Shown piece by piece: positions 43,550-53,645 of a DNA stretch of 64,000 bases (the stretch's first letter is position 1; the number at the start of each line of letters is the position of its first letter). The notes beneath the pieces are model-generated. The model made no database searches and had not been told where the DNA came from. It worked only from the letters and a program-made list of their open reading frames with translations. The position numbers and the translations under genes are program-made. This DNA is from Mucilaginibacter sp. OK283 (GTDB lineage: Bacteria; Bacteroidota; Bacteroidia; Sphingobacteriales; Sphingobacteriaceae), in NCBI RefSeq assembly GCF_900110415.1, contig NZ_FODR01000001.1, positions 992,001 through 1,056,000 of the forward strand, written 5' to 3'.

Positions 43550-43920
43550 TGGCCCAACACCTTGATCTTGGTCGCGCGGGCGAGGCTTTAGCCAAAACAC
43601 ACCTGGAAAATGCCGGTTATGAGATCCTGGACGAGAACTGGACACACGGCAAAGCCGAAATTGACCTGATTGCATATAAAGACAAGGTTATTATATTTAC
43701 CGAAGTGAAAACGCGCACCGGCACCGGCTTTGGCATGCCCGAAGATTTTGTTGATGCGCGCAAGCAAAAGCTACTGGCCGATGCCGCCGATGAATATATT
43801 TACATCATGAACCACCAGGGCGAGGTGCGGTTTGACATCATTGCTATTTTGTTTGATAAGGATAAAAATTATATACTAAACCATATCGAAGACGCGTTTT
43901 GGCCGTCGGGCACATTATGA
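43549..43920 (+). CDS. yraN: YraN family (UPF0102) endonuclease-like protein
   Basis: A 123-aa restriction-endonuclease-like fold. GRAGEALAKTHLENAGYEILDENW is the family opening, AEIDLIAYKDKVIIFTEVKTR supplies the catalytic D, E and K (E-x-K), and DFVDARKQKLL follows. Proposed roles include Holliday-junction or DNA processing. Start ATG overlaps the dnaG stop by 1 nt; its own stop overlaps the next start (ATGA), so three genes appear translationally linked. Confidence 0.9.
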   Translation: MAQHLDLGRAGEALAKTHLENAGYEILDENWTHGKAEIDLIAYKDKVIIFTEVKTRTGTGFGMPEDFVDARKQKLLADAADEYIYIMNHQGEVRFDIIAILFDKDKNYILNHIEDAFWPSGTL

Positions 43921-45005
43921 AAAACATGAATAACACATTAAAGATATTTTTTGCAGCAGGTTTACTTTTGGCTTTGGGCTGTAACAGTTGCAAACAAAAA
44001 CCGGCCGATAACGGTGTCGATTATACGATCAGCCCGGAAGCGGGCACTACTTACAAAGCGGGCGATGTAGTAAAAGTAAAAGTGGGCCTGCCTGCCGATA
44101 CCAAACCCGATTCGGTAGTGTACCTAATGGAAGAAACCCGTTTAGGCGTAGCTAAAGATTCATCGGCCATCAGCGTGAAAACAGATACCATCCCCCTGGG
44201 TATAAAATTGATAACCGCCAAAGTTTACCAGGCAGGTAAAAGCCAGGATGTAAGCACCAATATATTGCTGCTGGCTGCAAAAGCACCTGAGGCTTATACT
44301 TATAAAGTAGAGAAAACTTATCCGCATGATACCAGTTCATACACCGAAGGACTGGAGTATTTAGATGGGATTATGTATGAAAGTACCGGTGAGGCTGGTC
44401 ATTCTACTATTCGTAAAAACAATCTCGAAACCGGAAAAGCCATACAACTCACTAAATTAGGGGATCAGTATTTTGGCGAAGGGCTGTCAGTTGTTGGGAA
44501 TAAGGTGATTCAGCTTACCTACCGCGAAAAAGTTGGTTTTGTGTACGATAAAAGTTCCTTGAAGCTGCTTAATACTTTTCCCAATAATGTTGGAGCCGAA
44601 GGCTGGGGCATGTGTTTTGACGGTAAAAAGCTTTACATGGACGATAGCACCAACAAAATCTGGTTCCTGAACAAGGATACTTACCAGGAAATGGGATCAA
44701 TCAATGTATGCGATGATAAAAAACAAATAGATTCGGTAAACGAATTGGAATACATTGACGGAAAGCTATATGCCAATGTTTACCAAACAGACGATATCCT
44801 GGTTATAAATCCGAAAACAGGTGCTGTTGAGCAAAAAATTGACATGAAAAACCTGTACCCCGAATCGGAACGCCCCGCTGGCCGCGATTGGGGTAACAAT
44901 GTACTTAACGGCATAGCTTATGATGCTGCAACCAAACGTGTTTTTGTTACCGGAAAAAAATGGCCCAAAATGTACCAGGTAAAGTTTAGCCCTAAAGCCC
45001 AATAA
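43917..45005 (+). CDS. Glutaminyl-peptide cyclotransferase-like lipoprotein
   Basis: A 362-aa protein. A signal peptide with lipobox (LLALGC) indicates outer-membrane or periplasmic lipid anchoring. An N-terminal beta-sandwich (about 35-120) is followed by a beta-propeller of the plant-type glutaminyl cyclase family (about 125-360: PHDTSSYTEGLEY, GNKVIQLTYRE, EGWGMCFDGKKLYM, NELEYIDGKLYANVYQ, VLNGIAYD). Family enzymes convert N-terminal Gln to pyroglutamate, a modification found on many exported Bacteroidota proteins after signal cleavage. The ATG at 43917 overlaps the yraN stop; a second ATG at 43926 is possible. Confidence 0.87.
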   Translation: MKNMNNTLKIFFAAGLLLALGCNSCKQKPADNGVDYTISPEAGTTYKAGDVVKVKVGLPADTKPDSVVYLMEETRLGVAKDSSAISVKTDTIPLGIKLITAKVYQAGKSQDVSTNILLLAAKAPEAYTYKVEKTYPHDTSSYTEGLEYLDGIMYESTGEAGHSTIRKNNLETGKAIQLTKLGDQYFGEGLSVVGNKVIQLTYREKVGFVYDKSSLKLLNTFPNNVGAEGWGMCFDGKKLYMDDSTNKIWFLNKDTYQEMGSINVCDDKKQIDSVNELEYIDGKLYANVYQTDDILVINPKTGAVEQKIDMKNLYPESERPAGRDWGNNVLNGIAYDAATKRVFVTGKKWPKMYQVKFSPKAQ

Positions 45006-45030
45006 GCCCCCTAACCCCCTGAAGGGGGAA
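45004..45030. repeat. S element after the cyclotransferase gene
   Basis: AAGCCCCCTAACCCCCTGAA followed by GGGGGAA, starting in the stop codon region. It is in inverse orientation to the copy at 45115-45141, and the two frame the terminator between them. The W words GTGCGGATATGCAGATTT follow at 45036. Confidence 0.75.
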
Positions 45031-45057
45031 CGAATGTGCGGATATGCAGATTTTTAA

Positions 45058-45096
45058 ACAACAAAGGCCGGTTTCGAAGAAACCGGCCTTTGTTGT
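45058..45096. terminator. Bidirectional terminator between convergent genes
   Basis: A perfect 18-bp stem (45058-45075 with 45079-45096) and GAA loop, core AAAGGCCGGTTTC. A-rich and T-rich ends suit both the cyclotransferase (+) and pgi (-) transcripts. Confidence 0.9.
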
Positions 45097-45101
45097 AATA
45101 T

Positions 45102-45141
45102 GCTAATCAAAAAGCTCCCCCTTCAGGGGGCTGGGGGGCTT
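45102..45141. repeat. S element before the pgi stop
   Basis: GCTAATCAAAAAGCTCCCCC then TTCAGGGGGCTGGGGGGCTT. This copy is the intergenic counterpart of the in-gene copies at 10997-11036 (about 36 of 40 identical) and 37382-37408 (26 of 27 over the shared part). Confidence 0.8.
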
Positions 45142-45151
45142 GGCTGCGTTC

Positions 45152-46828
<1,677 letters not shown>

Positions 46829-46949
46829 TTAATTGTTAGATGGATATTATTTATCAAACTTACTATTCTCAGTGTTATTTTAACACTACGCACATAGTGT
46901 TTAGTTTACACCTTTAAATTGCGAATTTTTAAAAAATATTTGCAAATTG

Positions 46950-46983
46950 TTTGGAGATTTAAAATTATTATTTAATATCTTTG
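46950..46983 (+). promoter_or_regulatory. Bacteroidota-type promoter of the 47052 gene
   Basis: TTTG at 46950-46953, a 22-nt spacer and TATCTTTG at 46976-46983: one of the best consensus matches in the window. Confidence 0.6.
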
Positions 46984-47051
46984 TATTGTTGGTAATCAAA
47001 TGAGTGATTTATCATCAATTTGTAAATTTCGGTATAAAATTGTTGCTGCTT

Positions 47052-47489
47052 ATGTTTGGAAAACTTTTTTTGCTTGTAAAAAATAACGCCGGGACGGCTG
47101 TTATTAACAACCCCTCAATCCCTGTAAAACACCACGAAAGCGTGCTGATTGAAGCATCGAGCGCTATCATCGAGGTATTAAAAGGACAAATGGAAAACGG
47201 TAAATTGAAAGATTTAGTGAAGTATTTTCGCTCGTCGGGTATTTACAATCAATCATTGGTATCCAGTATGGTTAGCAGGTTTGCCAACCGGCTCAATACT
47301 TTTTATCATATCGACCCCGAGCAGGCGATGATCGCGTCAAAAGCATTGATTCCGGCTGTGATGACCGAGCTTGTAAAAGCTTCAAAAAGCGAGCAGGTTA
47401 AAGAATTTGGCCTTAAAAATATGCTTACCAAGCTAAATGGTAACCGAGCCGACTTAAGTTTGCTGGTTGACCGCGCTATGGTTGCTTAA
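47052..47489 (+). CDS. Conserved-looking hypothetical protein, 145 aa
   Basis: A soluble, mostly helical protein not assigned to a family. Stretches such as KHHESVLIEASSAIIEVLKG, LKDLVKYFRSSG and DPEQAMIASKALIPAVMTEL suggest a DUF937-like helical bundle, but this is only a resemblance. The ATG at 47052 is preferred; a GTG start at 47004 would add a poorly plausible hydrophobic leader. It has its own promoter and terminator. Function unknown. Confidence 0.65.
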   Translation: MFGKLFLLVKNNAGTAVINNPSIPVKHHESVLIEASSAIIEVLKGQMENGKLKDLVKYFRSSGIYNQSLVSSMVSRFANRLNTFYHIDPEQAMIASKALIPAVMTELVKASKSEQVKEFGLKNMLTKLNGNRADLSLLVDRAMVA

Positions 47490-47514
47490 TATATTCATCT
47501 ACCTTTTAAAAACG

Positions 47515-47552
47515 GGTCTGCAGGTTGCTAAACAATTTGCAGGCCTTTTTTT
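47515..47552 (+). terminator. Terminator upstream of prfB
   Basis: GGTCTGCA paired with TGCAGGCC (one G-T wobble) across a 15-nt loop, then seven T residues. Confidence 0.75.
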
Positions 47553-47588
47553 ATTTATGCCGATAATCTAATTACCTATATTTGCCAC

Positions 47589-48681
47589 ATGACTAAAGAA
47601 CAGATTCAGGATTTAAGGGATAGAGCAGCTTCCCTGAGGAGGCATCTTTGACATCGACAAGAAATTAGAGCTACTAAAAGCTGAGCAGGAAATAACCATT
47701 GGCCCGCATTTTTGGGATCACCCTAAAGAGGCCGAAAAGGTACTGGCATCCATCAAAGTAAAAAAAGTTTGGACAGATGAATTTCAAAAAGTATTGGCGG
47801 TAATTGAAGATACCGGCGTGCTGTTTGAATTTTACCAGGGCGGTGATGCTACCGAAGCCGAAATGCTGGAGCAGTATAATATGGCTATAAAGGCCGTAGA
47901 AGAGCTTGAATTTAAAAACATGCTGTCGGCCGAGGAAGATCAGTTTAACGCCGTACTGCAGATAACAGCAGGCGCAGGCGGTACCGAAAGCTGCGACTGG
48001 GCCGGCATGCTCATGCGTATGTACATTATGTGGGGCGAAAAAAACGGCTACAAAGTTACTGAGCAGGATTACCAGCCCGGCGATGTGGCCGGAGTAAAGA
48101 CCGTAACCCTGCAATTGGAGGGCGATTTTGCCTACGGATACCTTAAAGGCGAAAACGGCGTACACCGTTTGGTCCGCGTATCGCCATTTGATGCCAATGC
48201 AAAGCGCCATACTTCGTTTGCATCGGTTTATGTTTATCCTTTGGTTGATGATACCATCGAGATTGATATTAACCCGGCCGATATCGAGTTTGAAACCTTT
48301 CGCTCGGGCGGTGCCGGAGGACAGAACGTGAACAAGGTAGAAACAGCCGTGCGTTTATACCACAAACCGTCGGGCATTATTATCAAAAACCAGGAGTCGC
48401 GCTCACAGTTGCAAAATAAGGATAATGCTATCCGCTTGCTGAAATCGCAGCTATACGAAATTGAAATGCGCAAGCGCATGGAAATAAGTAACGCTATTGA
48501 GGGTAACAAAAAGAAAATAGAATGGGGGTCGCAGATCCGCAATTATGTTTTGCACCCTTACAAGCTGGTTAAAGATTTGCGTACCGATCATGAAACCTCA
48601 AACGCCGCCGCCGTATTGGATGGTGAGCTTAACGAGTTTTTGAAGGCTTACCTGATGGAGTTTGGCGGGCCGAAGAGTTAG
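47589..48681 (+). CDS. prfB: Peptide chain release factor 2, with programmed +1 frameshift
   Basis: RF2 terminates translation at UGA and UAA. The ATG at 47589 opens a 20-codon frame ending in CTT TGA at 47646-47651. Shifting +1 at CTTTGAC continues at GAC 47650 into the main frame to 48681, giving about 363 aa in total. An AGGAGG stretch lies just before the slip site (47638-47643), matching the known autoregulatory frameshift architecture. The protein shows the RF2 anticodon-like SPF ([14 protein letters not shown]) and catalytic GGQ ([17 protein letters not shown]). It is intact across the shift. Confidence 0.95.
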
Positions 48682-48742
48682 TAGTAAGTATCAAGTAGTA
48701 AGTATCAAGATCGCTTTTGCGTTCGTAAAAAATAGCAATATG

Positions 48743-48776
48743 ATAGCGATGGGTTTATTCCATCGCTATTTTTTTT
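48743..48776 (+). terminator. Terminator of prfB
   Basis: A perfect 10-bp stem ATAGCGATGG / CCATCGCTAT, 7-nt loop, eight T residues. W-type words (GTAGTAAGTATCAA twice, 48682-48710) precede it. Confidence 0.9.
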
Positions 48777-48835
48777 GCTGATGTTCAATACATAATTTGT
48801 AATTTGCCGATACCTTTTTATCTACCTAACAAATT

Positions 48836-49750
48836 ATGAAAACTATTTTATCAGCCTTTGTTTTGACCATTGCAGCAACTATAGCCTATAGCCAGGAAAA
48901 ACCGATGCCTTTATATCCAAAAGGCATACCCAACTCAAAACCAACACCGGCAGCCTATGTAGAAAAAACGGATGCCAATAACTGGATAACAGGTGTAAGT
49001 GTGCCAACCCTAACCACCTACCTGCCCGAAAAAGGGAAAGCCAACGGTGCTGCTGTTGTAGTTTGCCCCGGCGGCGGGTATTCTGGCTTAGCCAATGCGC
49101 ACGAGGGGATGGCCATATGCCGGGAGTTTAATAAAATTGGTGTAACCGCCTTTTTATTAAAATACCGTTTGCCAAGTGATGATATTATGGTTGATAGGTC
49201 GATTGGCCCGCTGCAGGATGCGCAGATGGCTATATATACCGTCCGTAAAAATGCTAAGGAGTGGGGCGTTGACCCTGCAAAAATTGGCATCATCGGTTTT
49301 TCGGCCGGCGGTCACCTGGCATCAACCGAGGGTACACATTTTGATAAGCCTGTAATTGATGATAAAGATAACATTAGCCTGCGCCCCGATTTTATGATGC
49401 TGATATACCCGGTGATTAGCTTTGGCGAACAGGCCCACGTTGGCTCTCGCGAAAATTTGATAGGTAAAACACCATCGCAGGCGCAAGTTGATTTGTACTC
49501 CAACGAAAAACAAATTACCACCAACACCCCGCCCACGTTTTTGGTACATGCCAAAGATGATAACGTAGTACCTGTGCAAAACAGCTTGATGTTTTATGAT
49601 GGCTTATTAAAAAATAAAATTAAAGCCGAGATGCACATTTTCCAGGAAGGCGGCCATGGCTTTGGGATGAATAACTCAAAAAACAAAGGCAAATGGTTTG
49701 ACTGGGCTACAAGCTGGCTTGAAGAGAATGGTTTTTTGAACGGGAAGTAA
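48836..49750 (+). CDS. Secreted alpha/beta hydrolase (BD-FAE / acetylxylan-esterase-like)
   Basis: A 304-aa protein with a signal peptide (about 1-19, ending IAYSQ). The oxyanion region VVVCPGGGYSGLANAHEG (HGGG-equivalent), nucleophile elbow GFSAGGHLAS, acid in HAKDDNVVPVQNS and His in GGHGFGMN define an esterase/lipase of the bifunctional feruloyl/acetyl-xylan esterase-like group. It probably deacylates plant polysaccharides in the periplasm. It is followed after 19 nt by a small secreted protein. Confidence 0.87.
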   Translation: MKTILSAFVLTIAATIAYSQEKPMPLYPKGIPNSKPTPAAYVEKTDANNWITGVSVPTLTTYLPEKGKANGAAVVVCPGGGYSGLANAHEGMAICREFNKIGVTAFLLKYRLPSDDIMVDRSIGPLQDAQMAIYTVRKNAKEWGVDPAKIGIIGFSAGGHLASTEGTHFDKPVIDDKDNISLRPDFMMLIYPVISFGEQAHVGSRENLIGKTPSQAQVDLYSNEKQITTNTPPTFLVHAKDDNVVPVQNSLMFYDGLLKNKIKAEMHIFQEGGHGFGMNNSKNKGKWFDWATSWLEENGFLNGK

Positions 49751-49769
49751 TTATAGGTCAGTAAGCCTG

Positions 49770-50201
49770 ATGAAGAATTTTTTATTAACAATACTGCTGA
49801 GTGCCTTGGTTTTGCCTGTGCTGGCGCAAAAAATTACTTACAAAAGGGTTGCGAATGAAGGCCTTGTGGAAGTTTTGAATAACATAGAGAGTTATCATAC
49901 AATTGAAGCAAATAGCTTTGCTGTTAATGTTTTTGTTGTGGCCAGGCCCCGTGAAAGTGCTGGAAACCCCGAGACAGATGAAACTATGGAAGCCATTTAC
50001 ATCGCCACTTCCGAATTTGATTTGGCACCGGAACAACATTTATTCAAGCTTACATCAGTTTATAATGCTAAAATTATCAGTTGGTCTAAGTCAAAAAAAA
50101 GTCCACAGTTTGTATTTACGTATGGGCCTGTGAATAAGCTAAAGAGTGTGATCGTTTCGGTATCTTTAAAGGGTTTGAAGATAGAAGAAAAAGCAATGTG
50201 A
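49770..50201 (+). CDS. Small secreted protein of unknown function
   Basis: A 143-aa protein with a signal peptide (about 1-19, ending PVLAQ) and a short beta-rich mature part (AIYIATSEFDLAPEQHLFKL, KSVIVSVSLKGLKIEEKAM). No family is recognised. It lies 19 nt after the esterase gene, so the two are probably co-transcribed. Confidence 0.6.
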   Translation: MKNFLLTILLSALVLPVLAQKITYKRVANEGLVEVLNNIESYHTIEANSFAVNVFVVARPRESAGNPETDETMEAIYIATSEFDLAPEQHLFKLTSVYNAKIISWSKSKKSPQFVFTYGPVNKLKSVIVSVSLKGLKIEEKAM

Positions 50202-50284
50202 AAGGTAGTGCAGCATTGGGATGTATTTTAATTTATAAATCTTAATTTCCAAAACTTCACAAGCCTGGATTGGTTTAAATTACG

Positions 50285-51829
50285 ATGCAACACAAACTGC
50301 CTTTTATAACTCTCCTTCTACTCGCTTTTCTTAAATCAAATGCCCAACAGCCTGTAGATAGTAATGTTACCAACCACCCCAAGCGCGAATTTCGCGGTGT
50401 TTGGGTAGCCACTGTCGAAAATATCGACTGGCCTGCTACACCCAATGAAACTACCGCCCACCAGCAACAGGAATTATTAACCATTTTAGATGCCCATCAA
50501 AAAACGGGTATCAATGCTATTATGCTCCAGATTCGGCCTGCTGCTGACGCTTTTTATGCTAAAAGTCGTGAGCCCTGGTCCAAATGGCTTACCGGGAAGC
50601 AGGGCCTGGCGCCTAACCCCGTTTACGATCCACTGGAGTTTGCTGTTAGCGAAGCGCATAAACGCGGAATGGAGTTGCACGCCTGGATAAATCCATACAG
50701 GGCAACTAAGGATAGTGCCTATTCGCAGCTTAGCCCACAGCATATTACCCGTATAAAACCCGAATGGTTTTTTACTTACGGCGGCATGAAGCTGTTTAAC
50801 CCCGGCCTGCCCGAGGTAAGGGAGTACATCGTGCAGGTGGTGTTGGATATGATAACCAATTACGATATCGATGGTATTCACATGGACGATTACTTTTACC
50901 CTTACCATGTAGCCGGCCAGCAAATAAACGATCAGCAAGCCTATCAGCAATACGGCAAAGGTTTTACCAATATTGACGATTGGCGGCGCGATAATGTAAA
51001 CACCCTGATAAAAATGCTGAACGATAGTATCCATCAGCATAACCCACGGATGAAGTTTGGCATTAGCCCATTCAGTATTTGGGCCAACAAAACCCAGCTG
51101 GCCAATGGTTCTGATACGCATGGCAGCGACTCTTATTACGCTCTGTATGCCGATTCGCGCAAGTGGGTGCAGGAGGGCTGGGTAGATTATATTAACCCGC
51201 AGCTTTACCGCCCCATTGATGATAAACTGGTGCCGTTTAAAACGATGATTGACTGGTGGGGCAACAATGCCTATGGCCGGCATTTGTACATTGGGCAGGC
51301 ACCATACCGTATTATCGAAAATAAACTGCCCGGTTTCAGGTTGCCGGGCGAACTGCCGGGCCAAATAAAATACCTGCGTAAAAACGCGAGGGTGCAGGGC
51401 AGCGTATATTTTAGTTCCAATTCATTAATGAATAATCCGCTGGGTTTTACAGATTCGTTGCGGGCAAATTATTACCATTATCCGGCCCTGCCGCCGGTGA
51501 TGCTCTGGCGCGATTCAATAGCGCCAAATGCGCCGGTAGGGCTTATCGCGAAGCCAGAGGCTAACGGCGTTAAACTGATGTGGCAAACACCATTGACAGC
51601 AAAGGATAATGAGCCGGTTTATGGCTATGTAGTTTATCGTTTTAGCACAGTTGCTAAACTAAACTTAGATAATGCCGAAAACATATTAAGCATTCAATAT
51701 AACAGCAACACCTTCTATTTGGATACTACCGCAGAGAAAGGGAAAACGTATATTTATGTGGTTACTGCTATTGACCGGCTGAAAAATGAAAGTGAGAAAG
51801 CGTTCCCGGTTGAAGGGGTACGGTTATGA
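50285..51829 (+). CDS. Secreted glycoside hydrolase-like 10 (GHL10/DUF187) protein
   Basis: A 514-aa protein. A signal peptide (about 1-20) precedes a TIM-barrel domain (about 30-380) with REFRGVWVATVENIDWP, INAIMLQIRPAADAFY, ELHAWINPYRA, DIDGIHMDDYFYP and WVDYINPQLYRP; acidic residues in the DGIHMDDY strand are likely catalytic. A fibronectin-III-like domain ends the protein (about 410-510). Family members include peptidoglycan- or glycan-active lytic enzymes; the substrate here is unassigned. Confidence 0.87.
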   Translation: MQHKLPFITLLLLAFLKSNAQQPVDSNVTNHPKREFRGVWVATVENIDWPATPNETTAHQQQELLTILDAHQKTGINAIMLQIRPAADAFYAKSREPWSKWLTGKQGLAPNPVYDPLEFAVSEAHKRGMELHAWINPYRATKDSAYSQLSPQHITRIKPEWFFTYGGMKLFNPGLPEVREYIVQVVLDMITNYDIDGIHMDDYFYPYHVAGQQINDQQAYQQYGKGFTNIDDWRRDNVNTLIKMLNDSIHQHNPRMKFGISPFSIWANKTQLANGSDTHGSDSYYALYADSRKWVQEGWVDYINPQLYRPIDDKLVPFKTMIDWWGNNAYGRHLYIGQAPYRIIENKLPGFRLPGELPGQIKYLRKNARVQGSVYFSSNSLMNNPLGFTDSLRANYYHYPALPPVMLWRDSIAPNAPVGLIAKPEANGVKLMWQTPLTAKDNEPVYGYVVYRFSTVAKLNLDNAENILSIQYNSNTFYLDTTAEKGKTYIYVVTAIDRLKNESEKAFPVEGVRL

Positions 51830-51885
51830 TATGCCGATTGAAAATCACAGCCAGCTTATGAGTTTAAATCCCATTATAAAAAGTG

Positions 51886-52047
51886 TTGTCATTTCGATTC
51901 CTCGAAGGGATGGCCAAGGTTGGGAGGGGTAAGAATCTTATACCTCATGTATTCCAAGAAAAAACGATGTCATAAAACAAATCGTATAAGAGTTTTCGCT
52001 ATGCTCAAGAGATAGTTTCTCACTCGTACCTCGTTTCGAAATGACAA
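51886..52047. repeat. Long R-related element (GTCATTTCGA ends)
   Basis: TTGTCATTTCGATTCCTCG at the left is mirrored by CGTACCTCGTTTCGAAATGACAA at the right (ends 52047). At 162 bp it is longer than the other R elements and its interior is unrelated. It separates convergent genes and its end touches the stop of the 52048 gene. Confidence 0.65.
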
Positions 52048-52938
52048 TTATTTTATTATACGCTGATTTATTCCTGGATTATTATCCAATATCCCCAACA
52101 ATTCATTCAACTCCACCACCTTATCTGCCGCCCCTAAGTTTTCGTAGGCGCTTATCAGGTTACGGATAACGCGTTTAATAATATCGGTGTTGGAGCAGGG
52201 CTCATAAAACTGCTTGTCGAACTTGAGGTTAAGCTGCTTTAAAAACATATCTACATCGCGGCGGCCAAAAATAAAGCCTTTGTTAAAGGCATTGATATAA
52301 AACAGGATACCACCTTCAAAATTAGTTTCCATGCTTTCGTCAACATAGGCCAATATAAAGTGTTGCGGCAGGTTTACGCCGTATACCGGGATATCCAGTT
52401 TTTGGGCTATGATGGAGTAGATGATGGCCAGCGAGATCTGGTTGCCTTTTTTTGTTTCAAGAACCTGGCTCAGGTAGCTGTTTTGCGGGTCGAGGTGGTT
52501 GGAGGTATTGCCGCTGAAACCGTAGATATTGTAAAATACATGGTTGATGAGCTTGATCTGCTCCTTAGGGCTGGCCTCGTTCATCATCTGGATCCAGATA
52601 TCGCGTTTAATGGATTCTACCTGGTTAATAACCCTTTGTTCGTCCAGGTCGGGGTATTGATAGCGGTTAATGATCAGGACGCCTTGCAGCAGGTCAAATG
52701 CGCCGCTTTGATGCCACAACTGCAAGTCGGTTTTTAACGATCCAAATTGAATTTCGTGCACCAGGTTAGCAATCCGCTCCTGTTGTATGGCATCAAAAGC
52801 CTGCTCAAAAGCGGTTTCCAGGTAGGCTATCACTTCGCTGCCGTAACCAAGCAATTTTTCGTGCACGTGATCATAGATCTCGTTATCGGGATCATCCAGC
52901 AATCGGATCAAAGAGTTTACTTCTGTCGGATTTATCAT
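52048..52938 (-). CDS. SirB1-type transglutaminase-like/TPR protein
   Basis: A 296-aa protein of the SirB1 N-terminal family, an inactive or cryptic transglutaminase-like domain with helical repeats. Diagnostic stretches are NHVFYNIYGFSGNTSNHLDPQNSYL, GNQISLAIIYSIIAQKLDIPVYGVNLPQHFILAY (two halves), FIFGRRDVDMFL and the C-terminal YENLGAADKVVELNELLGIL. Function in Bacteroidota is unknown; in other bacteria relatives lie near translation-termination or exopolysaccharide genes. It diverges from the 52982 gene. Confidence 0.85.
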   Translation of the reverse strand: MINPTEVNSLIRLLDDPDNEIYDHVHEKLLGYGSEVIAYLETAFEQAFDAIQQERIANLVHEIQFGSLKTDLQLWHQSGAFDLLQGVLIINRYQYPDLDEQRVINQVESIKRDIWIQMMNEASPKEQIKLINHVFYNIYGFSGNTSNHLDPQNSYLSQVLETKKGNQISLAIIYSIIAQKLDIPVYGVNLPQHFILAYVDESMETNFEGGILFYINAFNKGFIFGRRDVDMFLKQLNLKFDKQFYEPCSNTDIIKRVIRNLISAYENLGAADKVVELNELLGILDNNPGINQRIIK

Positions 52939-52981
52939 ATGCTATAATGCTAAAATACTAAACTTTTTTACTTTTGCGGGG

Positions 52982-53596
52982 ATGTGGAATCTCAGATTTG
53001 TGCAAGATTATTTACAACACCGGTTTACGGCCAATAACCGGCATGGCATTCACTCGCCATTTGTTTACAAACTGATTGACCACGTAATTTATGATTACAC
53101 CGACCAAAAGGTATACCACGAGCCCGGATTTGTACAAAAAACAGGAGATGGAACTATAGGGTTAAAGCTCAAAATAGCCCGGCTAATTTACCGACTGGCA
53201 AAATATTTTAATCCGGCCAATATTATCGAACTGGGATCAAAAGGGGGTGAGGTAGGTGTTTATTTGCACCAAGCAGCTCCCAACGCCAATTTTTTCCTGC
53301 CGAAAAACGATGCTGAATTTGCGCGCCTTGATAAAACACAACCGGCTCTTGTGATTATTCATGGCGATAATTTACGGCAGGAAACAATAAGATACTTCGA
53401 TCAATATCTGCCCGAAGTACATCCGGATACCATTATGCTTTTTACCGGCATGTACCTGAATAACCAACTGAAGCAAGCCTGGAACCAAGTTAAGCTAAAC
53501 CCCAAAGTTACCCTCACCATCAACCTGTTTTGGATAGGACTGGTGTTTTTTAAGCAAGACAGGAAAGAAAAGGAACATTTTAAAGTGAGGTATTAA
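52982..53596 (+). CDS. Methyltransferase-like protein, 204 aa
   Basis: Probable class I SAM methyltransferase relative. The N-terminus RHGIHSPFVYKLIDHVIYDY is characteristic of a Bacteroidota group; FNPANIIELGSKGGEVGVYL resembles the SAM-binding strand-loop (motif I), and later strands (LVIIHGD, DTIMLFTGMY) follow the Rossmann order. The glycine loop is GSKGGE rather than a strict GxGxG, so activity is uncertain. A -7-like TACTTTTG (52969-52976) lies 5 nt before the ATG, implying a very short or absent leader. Confidence 0.65.
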   Translation: MWNLRFVQDYLQHRFTANNRHGIHSPFVYKLIDHVIYDYTDQKVYHEPGFVQKTGDGTIGLKLKIARLIYRLAKYFNPANIIELGSKGGEVGVYLHQAAPNANFFLPKNDAEFARLDKTQPALVIIHGDNLRQETIRYFDQYLPEVHPDTIMLFTGMYLNNQLKQAWNQVKLNPKVTLTINLFWIGLVFFKQDRKEKEHFKVRY

Positions 53597-53645
53597 AAAT
53601 ACGCTCGTCGGGAAGGTTATCGCCTGGCATCACTCTGTTGCAGGG

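Noticed and set aside
47004..47051. GTG start adding 16 residues to the 47052 protein
   Set aside because: The extra residues are a hydrophobic stretch not joined to any feature; ATG at 47052 is adequate, although not excluded experimentally.
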